A DNA stretch of 64,000 nt from a virus (IMGVR_UViG_3300033153_006968:21610-85609); one strand, 5' to 3'; positions 56,278-63,934 are shown, numbered from the stretch's first letter. Made by a program: numbers and translations. Notes: generated by a model from the letters alone, not told the origin.

Positions 56278-58302
56278 CTATATATTTTTCCTTGAAGGCT
56301 TAGAGGTCCTAACAGATCTATTCGGCCCTGTTCTCTCGCCAGAGCGTATCTTAGGCCTAGGAGAATCACTTCCAAAGCCAGGCCAAGCCCAAAGTTTAAC
56401 CTCTCCACCCCTATTTAAATTCGCGCCAGGTAAAGGATTGTTATTTAAGATAAGATTTTCACTTGGTGTCATTTCTTCTGCTCTATTTAGATCTGGCCGA
56501 CTCTTTGCTCTTTCGTCGACCTTCTTTTTATTCTCGATGATTATACCAGCTCCTTCAAGGTCTGGCATTATTTTTTCTCCAAATCTACCAGCAAATTGAA
56601 AATCTACGCTATAACTGGGTTTACCGAATAATGTTTTTTCTAGAGTATAGCCAACAAGGGCCAACATAAGGGCATCTAGTGCATGATCTCCTATTTTTGG
56701 ATCAGATGTTTTATATACTGGAGAACCTGTAGAAGTAACATGATCTACTATGTAACTGAGCAATTGTTTTTCTAACTTGTCGTCATTTTCCGAATAATGG
56801 AGAGTTCCTGTTTCAAACCAGCGAACAGTATTTTCAACAAGGAAAGGCTTAGACGGTTTAGAAATAGGTTGCTTAGTGATAAGATCGTGAATTTCTACTC
56901 GCCCGCCGAAATTATAACCTTTAACAATATCCTTCAGCTTTGCATCTGGATGATTAGATCCCTTGTTAGGATTATTGATAGCGTCATATCCATACTTCTT
57001 CAATATCTCTAAATTAGTAGCTCCATATCCGGTATCGACATATATAAATGCCGGTCGCCAAAATTTATTCATTTCTGCTATTTTTTCCATCGCGGCGAGT
57101 TGAGTCCATCCGTCTCTACTAACTATCTTTCTGTCAAGGATGTAAGCATGCTTACTCATAGGCTCAAAGCCAACAACAACTATATTAGTTCCAATTTTTA
57201 CATCGTTCCAATCTACTCCAATAATATGTATCCATTTAGAATCATATTTGTGCTCTCCGTAATCGTAAGGAGATTTAGCAGCTTGAACATATAAGTTCTG
57301 AAACACACCTTCTTCTTGTTCTCCGAATATTGCAAGCGCTTCATGCTTGTAGGCAATCTCTGTAAGTTGTCCTTTTAGAGTTGCTTCCAGTTCCTCATTC
57401 CAAAGAGGGTTGACTTGCGATGGATAATGAAATTCTCTATACATTCTGTTATGACACGTATTATAGAATGTATCTCTTGTCCCTTTAGGGGTTGAACTCA
57501 TCCATACAATAGCGTCTGGATAATTGGTGATAATAGATAAAGAACTGTCTAAGTCTCCCGCATTAAGATAATCTGCTTCGTCAAAAACCAACATATTGGC
57601 TTTCTGACCACGAACACTGTCTGCATTACCTCCAGACTTAGTTCCTGCGGTAAAACCAGTGCAAATACTCTTGTTATGAAGTTCAAGCTTACAAGGAGGA
57701 GATCTAGTACGGCTTTTAATAGAGTTCATGGCCATAGAACTAACTGACAGTAATTCGTCCATCCGATTAAAAAGAAGATCGATTTGTGCCTGATAGGGGG
57801 TAAGAATTATTACTCTGAACCCTTCATTCTCTGATACTCCGGGCTTGGTAAAAAGATGGAAAAGTATAGCAATTACAAGAGCTTCCGATTTGCCAGCCTG
57901 ACGACCAATCCGAAAAACTTTTCTCTTCGCCGCGCAACGAAGCATCATTGCTTGATAAGGGCGATGATATCTAGATTTCCCTAAAATATCTTCGTCTGGA
58001 TGCTGATCTATCCATTTATGATATTCTTCTGGATTCTTTCTTTTCCAAATTTCTCCGTCAGGATCGAAACAATGCCAGTCTAATACTTCTGCTGCCCAGG
58101 TTACCGGATCGAGCATAGATAAAGCTGTTCTTATTTCTTCTTCGGGAAGAATATGGCAAAGTTTTTTATCTATATATTCTTCAGGAATACCGCTACAATT
58201 AATGCGAAAAGGATTCTCTTCGCCCGGCTTTAAGCGATGTTTCTTTTTGTAATTAAGAATGCAGTCTGTACATTCTTTTTTACACTTGTTGAGATCTAGC
58301 AG
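56278..58302 (-). CDS. terL: Terminase large subunit, probable CTG start
   Basis: The DNA-packaging motor. Counted from ATG 58116 (612 residues), Walker A GRQAGKS lies at 71-77, Walker B LVFDE at 176-180 and the coupling motif SSTP at 207-210. The RNaseH-like nuclease has Asp302 (GVDWND), Asp361 (YVDTGYG) and Asp477/481 (KIGDHALDAL). The open frame continues 62 codons upstream to the stop of the preceding gene without any ATG, GTG or TTG. That stretch reads as protein, with a Cys cluster (CKKECTDC) and ending in IRTALSMLDP. A CTG at 58302 has GGAG seven bases upstream, making a 674-residue protein likely. Conventional gene callers would start at 58116. The C-terminal ~120 residues are basic and disordered-looking. 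Confidence 0.9.
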   Translation of the reverse strand: MLDLNKCKKECTDCILNYKKKHRLKPGEENPFRINCSGIPEEYIDKKLCHILPEEEIRTALSMLDPVTWAAEVLDWHCFDPDGEIWKRKNPEEYHKWIDQHPDEDILGKSRYHRPYQAMMLRCAAKRKVFRIGRQAGKSEALVIAILFHLFTKPGVSENEGFRVIILTPYQAQIDLLFNRMDELLSVSSMAMNSIKSRTRSPPCKLELHNKSICTGFTAGTKSGGNADSVRGQKANMLVFDEADYLNAGDLDSSLSIITNYPDAIVWMSSTPKGTRDTFYNTCHNRMYREFHYPSQVNPLWNEELEATLKGQLTEIAYKHEALAIFGEQEEGVFQNLYVQAAKSPYDYGEHKYDSKWIHIIGVDWNDVKIGTNIVVVGFEPMSKHAYILDRKIVSRDGWTQLAAMEKIAEMNKFWRPAFIYVDTGYGATNLEILKKYGYDAINNPNKGSNHPDAKLKDIVKGYNFGGRVEIHDLITKQPISKPSKPFLVENTVRWFETGTLHYSENDDKLEKQLLSYIVDHVTSTGSPVYKTSDPKIGDHALDALMLALVGYTLEKTLFGKPSYSVDFQFAGRFGEKIMPDLEGAGIIIENKKKVDERAKSRPDLNRAEEMTPSENLILNNNPLPGANLNRGGEVKLWAWPGFGSDSPRPKIRSGERTGPNRSVRTSKPSRKNI

Positions 58303-58313
58303 ATGTTATCTCC
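58300..58313 (-). promoter_or_regulatory. Ribosome site deciding a CTG start for terL
   Basis: GGAG (58313-58310) lies seven bases before CTG (58302-58300). It overlaps the final codons and TAA stop of the 130-residue gene, so terL may be translationally coupled to it. Confidence 0.55.
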
Positions 58314-58698
58314 AGCCTTTGAGGGTACTTTGGACTTTATTAATACTTTTATTCGCCATAACTCGTGTTCCTCGAAAATCTAAACGGGCACGATTAACAA
58401 CCCCTCTACCAAAAGCACTTCCGTATGCTCTAAGACTTCCTCCAAATCCCATTCCTCTGCCAGACAAAGCTGCTCTTTTAAATCCAGCTCCTAAATAACG
58501 AGCACCACCAGCTCCCATTAAAGCTCCACCAATTACGCTCGTATCTCCAGATGCCATTCCCCAGCCAGCACCTACTCCAGCCCCAATAGCCGTCCTACGA
58601 CCAGCAGCTCCCATACCTCTCCATGCAGCACCAGCCATTCCTGCAGCGGCACCTCCAGCTAGTAAAGATTTTGTAGCCCAATTCATTCCTGCTATCAC
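58306..58698 (-). CDS. Small Ala/Gly-rich membrane-type protein
   Basis: A 130-residue protein, probably starting at GTG 58698 with GGAGG nine bases upstream. It is very rich in Gly, Ala and Arg (SLLAGGAAAGMAGAAWRGMG, AAGRRTAIGAGVGAGWGMAS) with Gly-zipper-like helices that could insert in membranes. It resembles the two preceding genes in composition and may be part of the same set. Its TAA stop is in the same frame as terL. Function unknown; an internal ejected protein or a small pore is possible. Confidence 0.5.
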   Translation of the reverse strand: MIAGMNWATKSLLAGGAAAGMAGAAWRGMGAAGRRTAIGAGVGAGWGMASGDTSVIGGALMGAGGARYLGAGFKRAALSGRGMGFGGSLRAYGSAFGRGVVNRARLDFRGTRVMANKSINKVQSTLKGWR

Positions 58699-58711
58699 TT
58701 TTTAATCCCTC

Positions 58712-59287
58712 CTATCTCAAATACGGAGACGACATAATCAAAGCTTCATTACCCAACGCTCCCCTTCCATTGAGATGACTATTTTGTATTGCTTGTAGAC
58801 TTCTCTGTCTCATTGTAGATATAGTTCCAAATCTATCAACTACGTCAGCGCCTAATTCTAATCCTTTAATTCTCTTTTCATGAGCTATAGCGGCCTCACC
58901 AAGTTTATAGCCTCCATAACCAAGACCAGCTACTGCGGCGGCTCCAAGAGTAACGGGATTAGCAAACATAGACCAGGCAGCTCTCATAGCTCCCCACGTC
59001 GCCGCATCAGCAGCTACATTCTTGGTAGCTCCCATTATTCCGCCTTCCTTGTATCCAGAATAGGCAGAATAGGCAGTAAATACAGGAAATAACCCACGAC
59101 CAAGAGCGGCCATTTTTCCAGCGGCAAATACTCCACCAGCAGCCTTTCTTCCCATGAAACCCTTGGACACTCCGCCTTCATAATGCATACCAAAGGTCTC
59201 TCCAACGCCTTGCGCAAAAGCTCTACCAGGACGAGATGCCATCATAGTGCCTCTTGCTCTTTGAACAAAACTCTGATCAGACGCCAT
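58712..59287 (-). CDS. Small Ala/Gly-rich membrane-type protein
   Basis: A 191-residue protein with Arg/Gly-rich N-terminus (RARGTMMASRPGRAFAQGVG) and hydrophobic Ala/Gly segments (VTLGAAAVAGLGYGGYKLGE, YSAYSGYKEGGIMGATKNVA). The C-terminus is more polar (LQAIQNSHLNGRG). Like its neighbours it resembles the hydrophobic parts of the giant 1251- and 1423-residue tail proteins in style. No family is recognised. A virion or membrane role is inferred. Confidence 0.5.
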   Translation of the reverse strand: MASDQSFVQRARGTMMASRPGRAFAQGVGETFGMHYEGGVSKGFMGRKAAGGVFAAGKMAALGRGLFPVFTAYSAYSGYKEGGIMGATKNVAADAATWGAMRAAWSMFANPVTLGAAAVAGLGYGGYKLGEAAIAHEKRIKGLELGADVVDRFGTISTMRQRSLQAIQNSHLNGRGALGNEALIMSSPYLR

Positions 59288-59295
59288 TATTTACC

Positions 59296-59781
59296 TCAGT
59301 GCCTAGACGAATGCATTCCCTGCACAAGTCCATACGTACTTTCCATTAACCTTTGATTTCTTACCACAGAACCAGGAGTTAAACTTCCAGTTGGCATTAC
59401 TCCTGTATCCATTGCTTCTACGGCCGCTGCCTCTCTATTAATATTCATGGACATTTGTTCTCCCCGCGCGCCAAGAGAAGGAGACACGTTCGGAGTGCTA
59501 CCAACTCCAGAAGAAAGAAACATGCCAGCTCCAATAGTTCCAGCAGTTGCATAGGGATGTCGAATGGCGAATGCTCCTGCCTGCATTCCAAACCTAGCTA
59601 AACTAGGAGAGGCATGCGCTGCCATTTTTGTTGCCTTCCAAGCTCCTTTAGCTCCATATTTAAGAGCAGTTCCTACTGTCGATATAGCGGCAGTAAAAAG
59701 CTTGTCTCTAAGAGCCATAGATAAACTGCCTCTATATGCCGCAGAGGCTCCTAACATACCAGCAATAAACGGAGCAGCCAT
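59296..59781 (-). CDS. Small Ala/Gly-rich membrane-type protein
   Basis: A 161-residue protein. Hydrophobic N-terminus (MAAPFIAGMLGASAAYRGSL), a basic amphipathic middle (KYGAKGAWKATKMAAHASPS), then a membrane-like helix (ATAGTIGAGMFLSSGV) and a polar C-terminal tail ending in SSRH. AGGAG six bases before ATG 59781. It lies between the 724-residue protein and other small membrane-type proteins. Function unknown. Confidence 0.5.
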   Translation of the reverse strand: MAAPFIAGMLGASAAYRGSLSMALRDKLFTAAISTVGTALKYGAKGAWKATKMAAHASPSLARFGMQAGAFAIRHPYATAGTIGAGMFLSSGVGSTPNVSPSLGARGEQMSMNINREAAAVEAMDTGVMPTGSLTPGSVVRNQRLMESTYGLVQGMHSSRH

Positions 59782-59809
59782 AATTATCTCCTATTATACA
59801 ATATATTTA

Positions 59810-61984
59810 TTATCCCGCAGTCTTATTCGGATCATAAAGAATCTTCTTCATTTTTGCATGACCCTTGCCTGGATTCAGAGAATAGGAATGAGCTTGTGCA
59901 ACACCGGACTTATGAAGTTCTTGTTGAGCTGCTTTTCTTCTAGCTGCAGCTTCTCTCAATATTCTTGTATGATTGTCAGATTCTTTGTATATTGCGCGTT
60001 CCATTCTGTCCATTACTCTTTTTTCGGCAGCATGACTTTCTAATATTTCGATTAGAGAACTAGATTCACCCCTTTGTCTGGCTACTGTCTCCCATAGACC
60101 TTCAGCTTCAACTGTAGACGCTCCAGGAGAAATTCTTGCTAATTTATCTTTGGCCCACCGATCTGCTAAACCACCTCTGATTTGTTCTCCGCTAAATTCT
60201 TTAGGTCCTTTACCAAACATCTGAGCTTGTTTATGAGGAGCTGCTGGAAGAAGCATCCGTTCAAGCCGAGTATTGTCTGCAATCCTTTGCAATCGCTGTT
60301 CAACAAATCTAGTCCCTGGACCGCTCACTTGCGCAGCGCTAAATTCTGTTGCTCCAGTTCCAAACGAAGCTTTTATTTCTGCAGGAGTAAATTTGAGAAA
60401 CCTCTTTTCAAGAGCAAGTGTCTCCCTCACTTTGAAAAAGCTCTTAACTCTGCCGAATATCCCTCTCCAACCAGATCCAAAGTCAGTATTCTCTCTTCTG
60501 GTTCTTCCGGCCATACCTTTATGAGATAACCCTTCAATCGTATTATAAGCATCATCTTTGCCAGAAAACGAGTTGTCTAGAAGTTCGTTAACCGAAGACA
60601 GGCCTTTATCAAAAAATCTACCAACCTCTCCAAAGAATCTACTTCCGACAGATTCTGTTTCTCCCTTTAGATCCCTCATTTTTTCTAACAGTTCATAATA
60701 TTGTTCAGGTACTTCCTCGCGAATTCTTTCGATCATCGGATCTACATTCGTTATTTTTCCTTTGAGGTAATAATACGCTCCAGGTACACCTTCTGTAACA
60801 ATATGGGGCACACCAGATGCAAGTTGGCCTACATACTCAGCAACACTAACTTCCTCCCCCTGCTTCCTCTTTTCTATTCTAAGTTTCTCCAGAGACATAG
60901 TTGCTGCCGCATGAACATCCTCATGCATAGTCCACATCTTGTCATGCTCGTGTAAGTGATAAAGATTACTAGTATGCCTATAGCTGACAAAAGAGGATTG
61001 TCCTGATTCTGGGATAGCAATTGTGACTGGGACAAATCCCAGCTCTCCTGTAAGTTCCTCTTCGCTAATTAAATTTTTAGGAATGAAGATTCTCTTATGC
61101 CCTGTCCCAGCTTCAACGCCATACTTTTCTAGACCGACTTTTAGCTGATTAAATATCTTAGCGGTTTCACTCGTATCACTTCCCTGATACCCAGATCCAA
61201 AATCGGTATGTATTCTCCTCAATCTCTCTGCTTGTCCACCATGAGGTAATCCTTCAATAGTATTGTATTCATCGTCCTTACCAGAGAATAGAGACAAGGG
61301 CTTCGTTAGATACAACCCCATCGCTGTTACGGCGAAGCCTCCAGCCATTTTTGTCCCCAGTGGAACGGTCGATAGACCTCGGAGACCCGCCTTACTGAGG
61401 ATACTTTCTTCAAACCCCAGAGCTGCCTTCTGAGCAGCCTTTATGCCTCTGGATACTTGCTGACCCAAGGTGGGTGGGAAAAGACGCTCAGTGAGCATTT
61501 CTGGGGCACTGGGGCCAAGTTTAGAGGCTAGTTCGCCCGTTATTCCGAAGTGACGAGCACGAGCAGCGATACTTCCATAAAAGGACGAAAGAGGTTGTCG
61601 AGGATCGAATGGACCTTTCCCTACTGCTTTAGTTAGTCGTTCTGTGAGAGCTAGTCTGTTCCATCGAGTAATGAACTGCTCTCCCGATTTTTCTGGAAAC
61701 AGGGATAGGTTTCTCCTAATATTGCGAGACCAACCAGCGAACTGGATCCCTTCTTCTTTGAGCTGTAGAGCTGCGCCAGCTTCGCCGAGCGTTTTTTCTA
61801 ATCTCAGACCCTGTTTAGTGTAGCCAACAGCTTGTCTGTAGAGTTCTGGATCTACTATTCCTGGATGTCGTGTTACTTCTTTGGCTGTCTGATATGCCCA
61901 GAGAAGATTAGACTTGGGTGTTGGAATTGGTTTGATTGGTCTGGGGAGAAATCTTTTCTGAAACTCTTCTGGAGTGAAAGGCAT
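59810..61984 (-). CDS. Virion-type protein with HEDVH metallopeptidase motif and duplicated cassette
   Basis: A 724-residue protein upstream of the packaging genes. It has one membrane-like helix near residues 210-228 (AGGFAVTAMGLYL). Directly after it comes a cassette at 232-268 (SGKDDEYNTIEGL ... TDFGSG) that recurs at 472-508 (SGKDDAYNTIEGL ... TDFGSG). Between the copies HEDVH at 354-358 fits the HExxH zinc-protease motif. A glutamate ~40 residues later (HIVTEGVPGAY) could be the third ligand. The C-terminal ~200 residues are basic and helical. A cell-wall or protein-cutting role during entry is inferred, not shown. A TATAAT box lies six bases before ATG 61984, and the ribosome site is weak. 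Confidence 0.55.
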   Translation of the reverse strand: MPFTPEEFQKRFLPRPIKPIPTPKSNLLWAYQTAKEVTRHPGIVDPELYRQAVGYTKQGLRLEKTLGEAGAALQLKEEGIQFAGWSRNIRRNLSLFPEKSGEQFITRWNRLALTERLTKAVGKGPFDPRQPLSSFYGSIAARARHFGITGELASKLGPSAPEMLTERLFPPTLGQQVSRGIKAAQKAALGFEESILSKAGLRGLSTVPLGTKMAGGFAVTAMGLYLTKPLSLFSGKDDEYNTIEGLPHGGQAERLRRIHTDFGSGYQGSDTSETAKIFNQLKVGLEKYGVEAGTGHKRIFIPKNLISEEELTGELGFVPVTIAIPESGQSSFVSYRHTSNLYHLHEHDKMWTMHEDVHAAATMSLEKLRIEKRKQGEEVSVAEYVGQLASGVPHIVTEGVPGAYYYLKGKITNVDPMIERIREEVPEQYYELLEKMRDLKGETESVGSRFFGEVGRFFDKGLSSVNELLDNSFSGKDDAYNTIEGLSHKGMAGRTRRENTDFGSGWRGIFGRVKSFFKVRETLALEKRFLKFTPAEIKASFGTGATEFSAAQVSGPGTRFVEQRLQRIADNTRLERMLLPAAPHKQAQMFGKGPKEFSGEQIRGGLADRWAKDKLARISPGASTVEAEGLWETVARQRGESSSLIEILESHAAEKRVMDRMERAIYKESDNHTRILREAAARRKAAQQELHKSGVAQAHSYSLNPGKGHAKMKKILYDPNKTAG
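60461..60571 (-). repeat. Cassette copy 2 in 724-residue gene
   Basis: It encodes the second copy of the ~37-residue cassette that begins FSGKDDAYNTIEGL and ends TDFGSG. It is recognisably related to 61182-61291 at both protein and DNA level. Confidence 0.85.
61182..61291 (-). repeat. Cassette copy 1 in 724-residue gene
   Basis: It encodes the first copy of the cassette (FSGKDDEYNTIEGL to TDFGSG), placed directly after the membrane-like helix. The two copies are about 720 bases apart and flank the HEDVH region. Confidence 0.85.
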
Positions 61985-61990
61985 TACCTA

Positions 61991-61996
61991 ATTATA
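61991..61996 (-). promoter_or_regulatory. TATAAT box close to ATG of 724-residue gene
   Basis: On the minus strand TATAAT lies six bases before ATG 61984, in a 29-base gap. No good -35 element is seen. If used, transcription would begin at or next to the start codon. Confidence 0.3.
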
Positions 61997-62013
61997 ATAC
62001 AATACTTATTCTT

Positions 62014-62799
62014 TTAATCGTCCTCAGAATTGATTAATTCATCGGGAGAGAGGACTGTAGATTTTTCTGCCGGGGAGGGAAGAAGCTTTTCTTCCAGTTG
62101 ATTGTCAAATCTTCTCTTAAGCGCTTCTATCTTTCTTCTCATTTCTGCCTGATGAGACGAGGGATCACTTTCGTCCTTCTGTTTGAGTGCTGCCTCTCTC
62201 TTATATCTTTCCTGTCTGTCTCCCACCATTAGCTTAACTATTCGACTTCGCCTATTCTGTAACTTCTCCTTTAATTCCATTAGGGGAGATAACTGTTGTT
62301 GTGTGATGGCGTTACCTTCTGGATCTACTCCTACCGGTTGATCTACTATTAATTCTGCGTTTTCTGGCTTAGAGAGATTATTATTAATCCTCCAAAGATA
62401 AATTTCTATTTCGGATAGTTCATTACAATATCCTACTTCTGTGAAGTTTTCTGGATCTACGTTGTATTCTTCCATGTATTGATATATCCAGTGTTTTAAC
62501 ATTTGGACTTCTAGGGGACATTGACGATTCAATGGACTCTTTCCCATTTGATGGAAGGGACATCTATCTGAAAAAGGACATTTATCCCCGCCGCAGTAGA
62601 GAGGAACCATTGCAGTTGAGCCGGTCTGGAGTTTGTTTATGTGATTTACTATACGTAGAGCTTCTTGAGGTGTGTAGGTTATATCTGAATAATCATCAAA
62701 ATCATAATCTAAGTATTTAAAGAACTTAGTTTTTTTACTTTCGCCCGACTCGGTAATGCCCATACCGTTGGGTTTAATTGCTACTAGTTTATCAGTCAT
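62014..62799 (-). CDS. Candidate terminase small subunit with Cys cluster
   Basis: A 261-residue protein. Residues ~65-93 hold four Cys in the pattern CGGDKCPFSDRCPFHQ then QCPLE, a probable metal site. Helical segments follow (VQMLKHWIYQYMEEYNVD, LSEIEIYLWRINNNLSK). A basic helical stretch (NRRSRIVKLMVGDRQERYKR) is consistent with DNA binding. It is positioned upstream of the large terminase with only virion-type genes between. Recognition is by general similarity of layout to small terminases of some large phages. It could instead be another regulator. It overlaps the 78-residue gene by 8 bases. Confidence 0.45.
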   Translation of the reverse strand: MTDKLVAIKPNGMGITESGESKKTKFFKYLDYDFDDYSDITYTPQEALRIVNHINKLQTGSTAMVPLYCGGDKCPFSDRCPFHQMGKSPLNRQCPLEVQMLKHWIYQYMEEYNVDPENFTEVGYCNELSEIEIYLWRINNNLSKPENAELIVDQPVGVDPEGNAITQQQLSPLMELKEKLQNRRSRIVKLMVGDRQERYKREAALKQKDESDPSSHQAEMRRKIEALKRRFDNQLEEKLLPSPAEKSTVLSPDELINSEDD

Positions 62800-63028
62800 C
62801 TACTAACTCCTCATAACGAAGAATTCCAGCACCATCACAATTACAACAAATTTTGTCTACTGGAACAAGATCTTTCGCTAGAACAAGTTTTCCTGTTTTT
62901 TTGCTTCTGTATTCAAAACCATAATATCCAGATATGCGATCGTATTCAGGTTTCCATTCCTCGTCATCATAAAGAGCTTGCATAATGCCACTGCCTTCAC
63001 AGACCCAACAAGAGAATATATCACTCAT
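62792..63028 (-). CDS. Small zinc-finger-like protein
   Basis: A 78-residue protein with two CxxCxGxG motifs (CWVCEGSG near the N-terminus, CCNCDGAG near residue 61), as in one DnaJ-type zinc-binding pair. It overlaps the following and preceding genes by 8 and 4 bases, so the three small genes are co-translated. It may help assembly or bind nucleic acid; no precise role is evident. Confidence 0.6.
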   Translation of the reverse strand: MSDIFSCWVCEGSGIMQALYDDEEWKPEYDRISGYYGFEYRSKKTGKLVLAKDLVPVDKICCNCDGAGILRYEELVDD

Positions 63029-63267
63029 CCTTCACTTCCTAACTTATCCATGACTTCTTTTAATTCAACAAGGAGAGAATAGATTTGATCATAGTCTTTC
63101 CTTAGGAATATATCTAGGCTTTTACGATAATAAGAACAATCATTCCCGCCGGCCTTATCAGAAAGTACCCTCATCATACCAGCAGTTCTCTCCACTCCAG
63201 ACCTATTAAGTCTGTTACGTAACTCTTCTAATCTGATTATCAAATCTTGACCAGGGAACTCAGTCAT
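63025..63267 (-). CDS. Small hypothetical protein, first gene of the leftward block
   Basis: An 80-residue helical protein (LIIRLEELRNRLNRSGVERT, YDQIYSLLVELKEVMDKLG). It opens the leftward gene run. There is no ribosome site before ATG 63267, but a TATAAT box ends seven bases upstream, so the message may be leaderless. Its last bases overlap the 78-residue gene (ATGA). No family is recognised. Confidence 0.5.
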   Translation of the reverse strand: MTEFPGQDLIIRLEELRNRLNRSGVERTAGMMRVLSDKAGGNDCSYYRKSLDIFLRKDYDQIYSLLVELKEVMDKLGSEG

Positions 63268-63274
63268 TAGATTG

Positions 63275-63303
63275 ATTATACTACATAAATAATAAAATAT
63301 GAA
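63275..63303 (-). promoter_or_regulatory. Promoter of the leftward block, possibly giving leaderless mRNA
   Basis: On the minus strand TTCATA (63303-63298) and TATAAT (63280-63275) are 17 bases apart. TATAAT ends seven bases before ATG 63267, so transcription would start at about the A of the ATG. The surrounding ~60 bases are very A+T-rich. The rest of the 106-base divergent gap shows nothing else clear. Confidence 0.5.
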
Positions 63304-63373
63304 TAATAAAAAAATACATTAGGGGCGTATTTGAAAATAAAATTCTGAAGGACATTACGAAAACAATATAGAT

Positions 63374-63619
63374 ATGAAATTGAAATATTATTGTGAGGGA
63401 GGTAGGTGTTATATACCCTCCAGTAAGTACCTACTGGTTGGTTTCATCCCCGGGTCGTTCTCCATGGTGGAGAGTGATAACGGTGATGAGTTCTGCTGTT
63501 TTATCTACCTTAGTGTAGATATCAGCAAAGGAGAAGAAGATGACGAATTCTTTTATTCCCGCCGCGACCAAAGAAGAAAACCTTTCTTTCTTCAACAACG
63601 CCTGCAAGTGGTATCTTGA
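63374..63619 (+). CDS. Doubtful small plus-strand reading frame
   Basis: An 81-residue open frame on the plus strand with no ribosome site before ATG 63374. Its last third overlaps the better-supported 95-residue gene by 80 bases and is basic there (SRRDQRRKPFFLQQR), as expected for an out-of-frame read. Two small inverted repeats (GAGGG/CCCTC at 63395-63420 and CCAGTA/TACTGG at 63420-63437) lie inside it, so this stretch may instead be a structured leader of the 95-residue gene. Confidence 0.2.
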   Translation: MKLKYYCEGGRCYIPSSKYLLVGFIPGSFSMVESDNGDEFCCFIYLSVDISKGEEDDEFFYSRRDQRRKPFFLQQRLQVVS

Positions 63620-63827
63620 GGCGTTGGCTGCTGACATCCAGACTCTTGAGTCTGGTAATGTGGTAGCTGGTGATGAAGTGGTTAGGTTCTACTGGCCTGT
63701 GTGTGAGCACATCGCCTGTCTGCGTGACTCGATTGATCGTGGTCGAGTGGATGAGATGGCTGCTTTGTTAGCCATGCGTACATTGGTTGATGTACGTGAT
63801 GTGATTAGCTCACGTATGAGTGGGTAG
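63540..63827 (+). CDS. Small plus-strand protein of unknown function
   Basis: A 95-residue helical protein (FFNNACKWYLEALAADIQTL, VCEHIACLRDSIDRGRVDEM, LAMRTLVDVRDVISS) with AAAGGAG six bases before ATG 63540. It is the only convincing plus-strand gene and its codon use is richer in G+C than the leftward genes. It is probably the edge of a different (early or regulatory) module. No family recognised. Confidence 0.65.
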   Translation: MTNSFIPAATKEENLSFFNNACKWYLEALAADIQTLESGNVVAGDEVVRFYWPVCEHIACLRDSIDRGRVDEMAALLAMRTLVDVRDVISSRMSG

Positions 63828-63838
63828 TAGGTAGTGGT

Positions 63839-63864
63839 AGTAGGGAGAGCAGGTCTCCCCTACT
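63839..63864 (+). other. Hairpin after the plus-strand gene
   Basis: AGTAGGGAGA (63839-63848) pairs with TCTCCCCTACT (63854-63864), leaving one bulged C and a 5-base loop. There is no T-run after it, so it is not a standard terminator; it may be a 3'-end stabiliser or protein-dependent stop. The rest of 63865-64000 shows short GTAGTG-type direct repeats and no gene. Confidence 0.45.
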
Positions 63865-63934
63865 GCTAGCTCTATGTACACATGTGGTATGTAGTGCTAG
63901 TAGTGGAGTATATAGCATATAGACATGATATAGC

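Noticed and set aside
58306-58698. Read-through of the 130-residue gene into terL in the same frame
   Set aside because: A well-spaced GGAG before CTG 58302 explains terL translation more simply; TAA is used as a normal stop throughout.
59793-59798. TATAAT box as a promoter for the 161-residue gene
   Set aside because: Transcription would begin within the ribosome site and remove part of it; kept only as a member of the TATAAT series, not as an annotated promoter.
63839-63864. Hairpin as an intrinsic terminator
   Set aside because: There is no T-tract downstream in the plus direction, so it was listed only as a hairpin.
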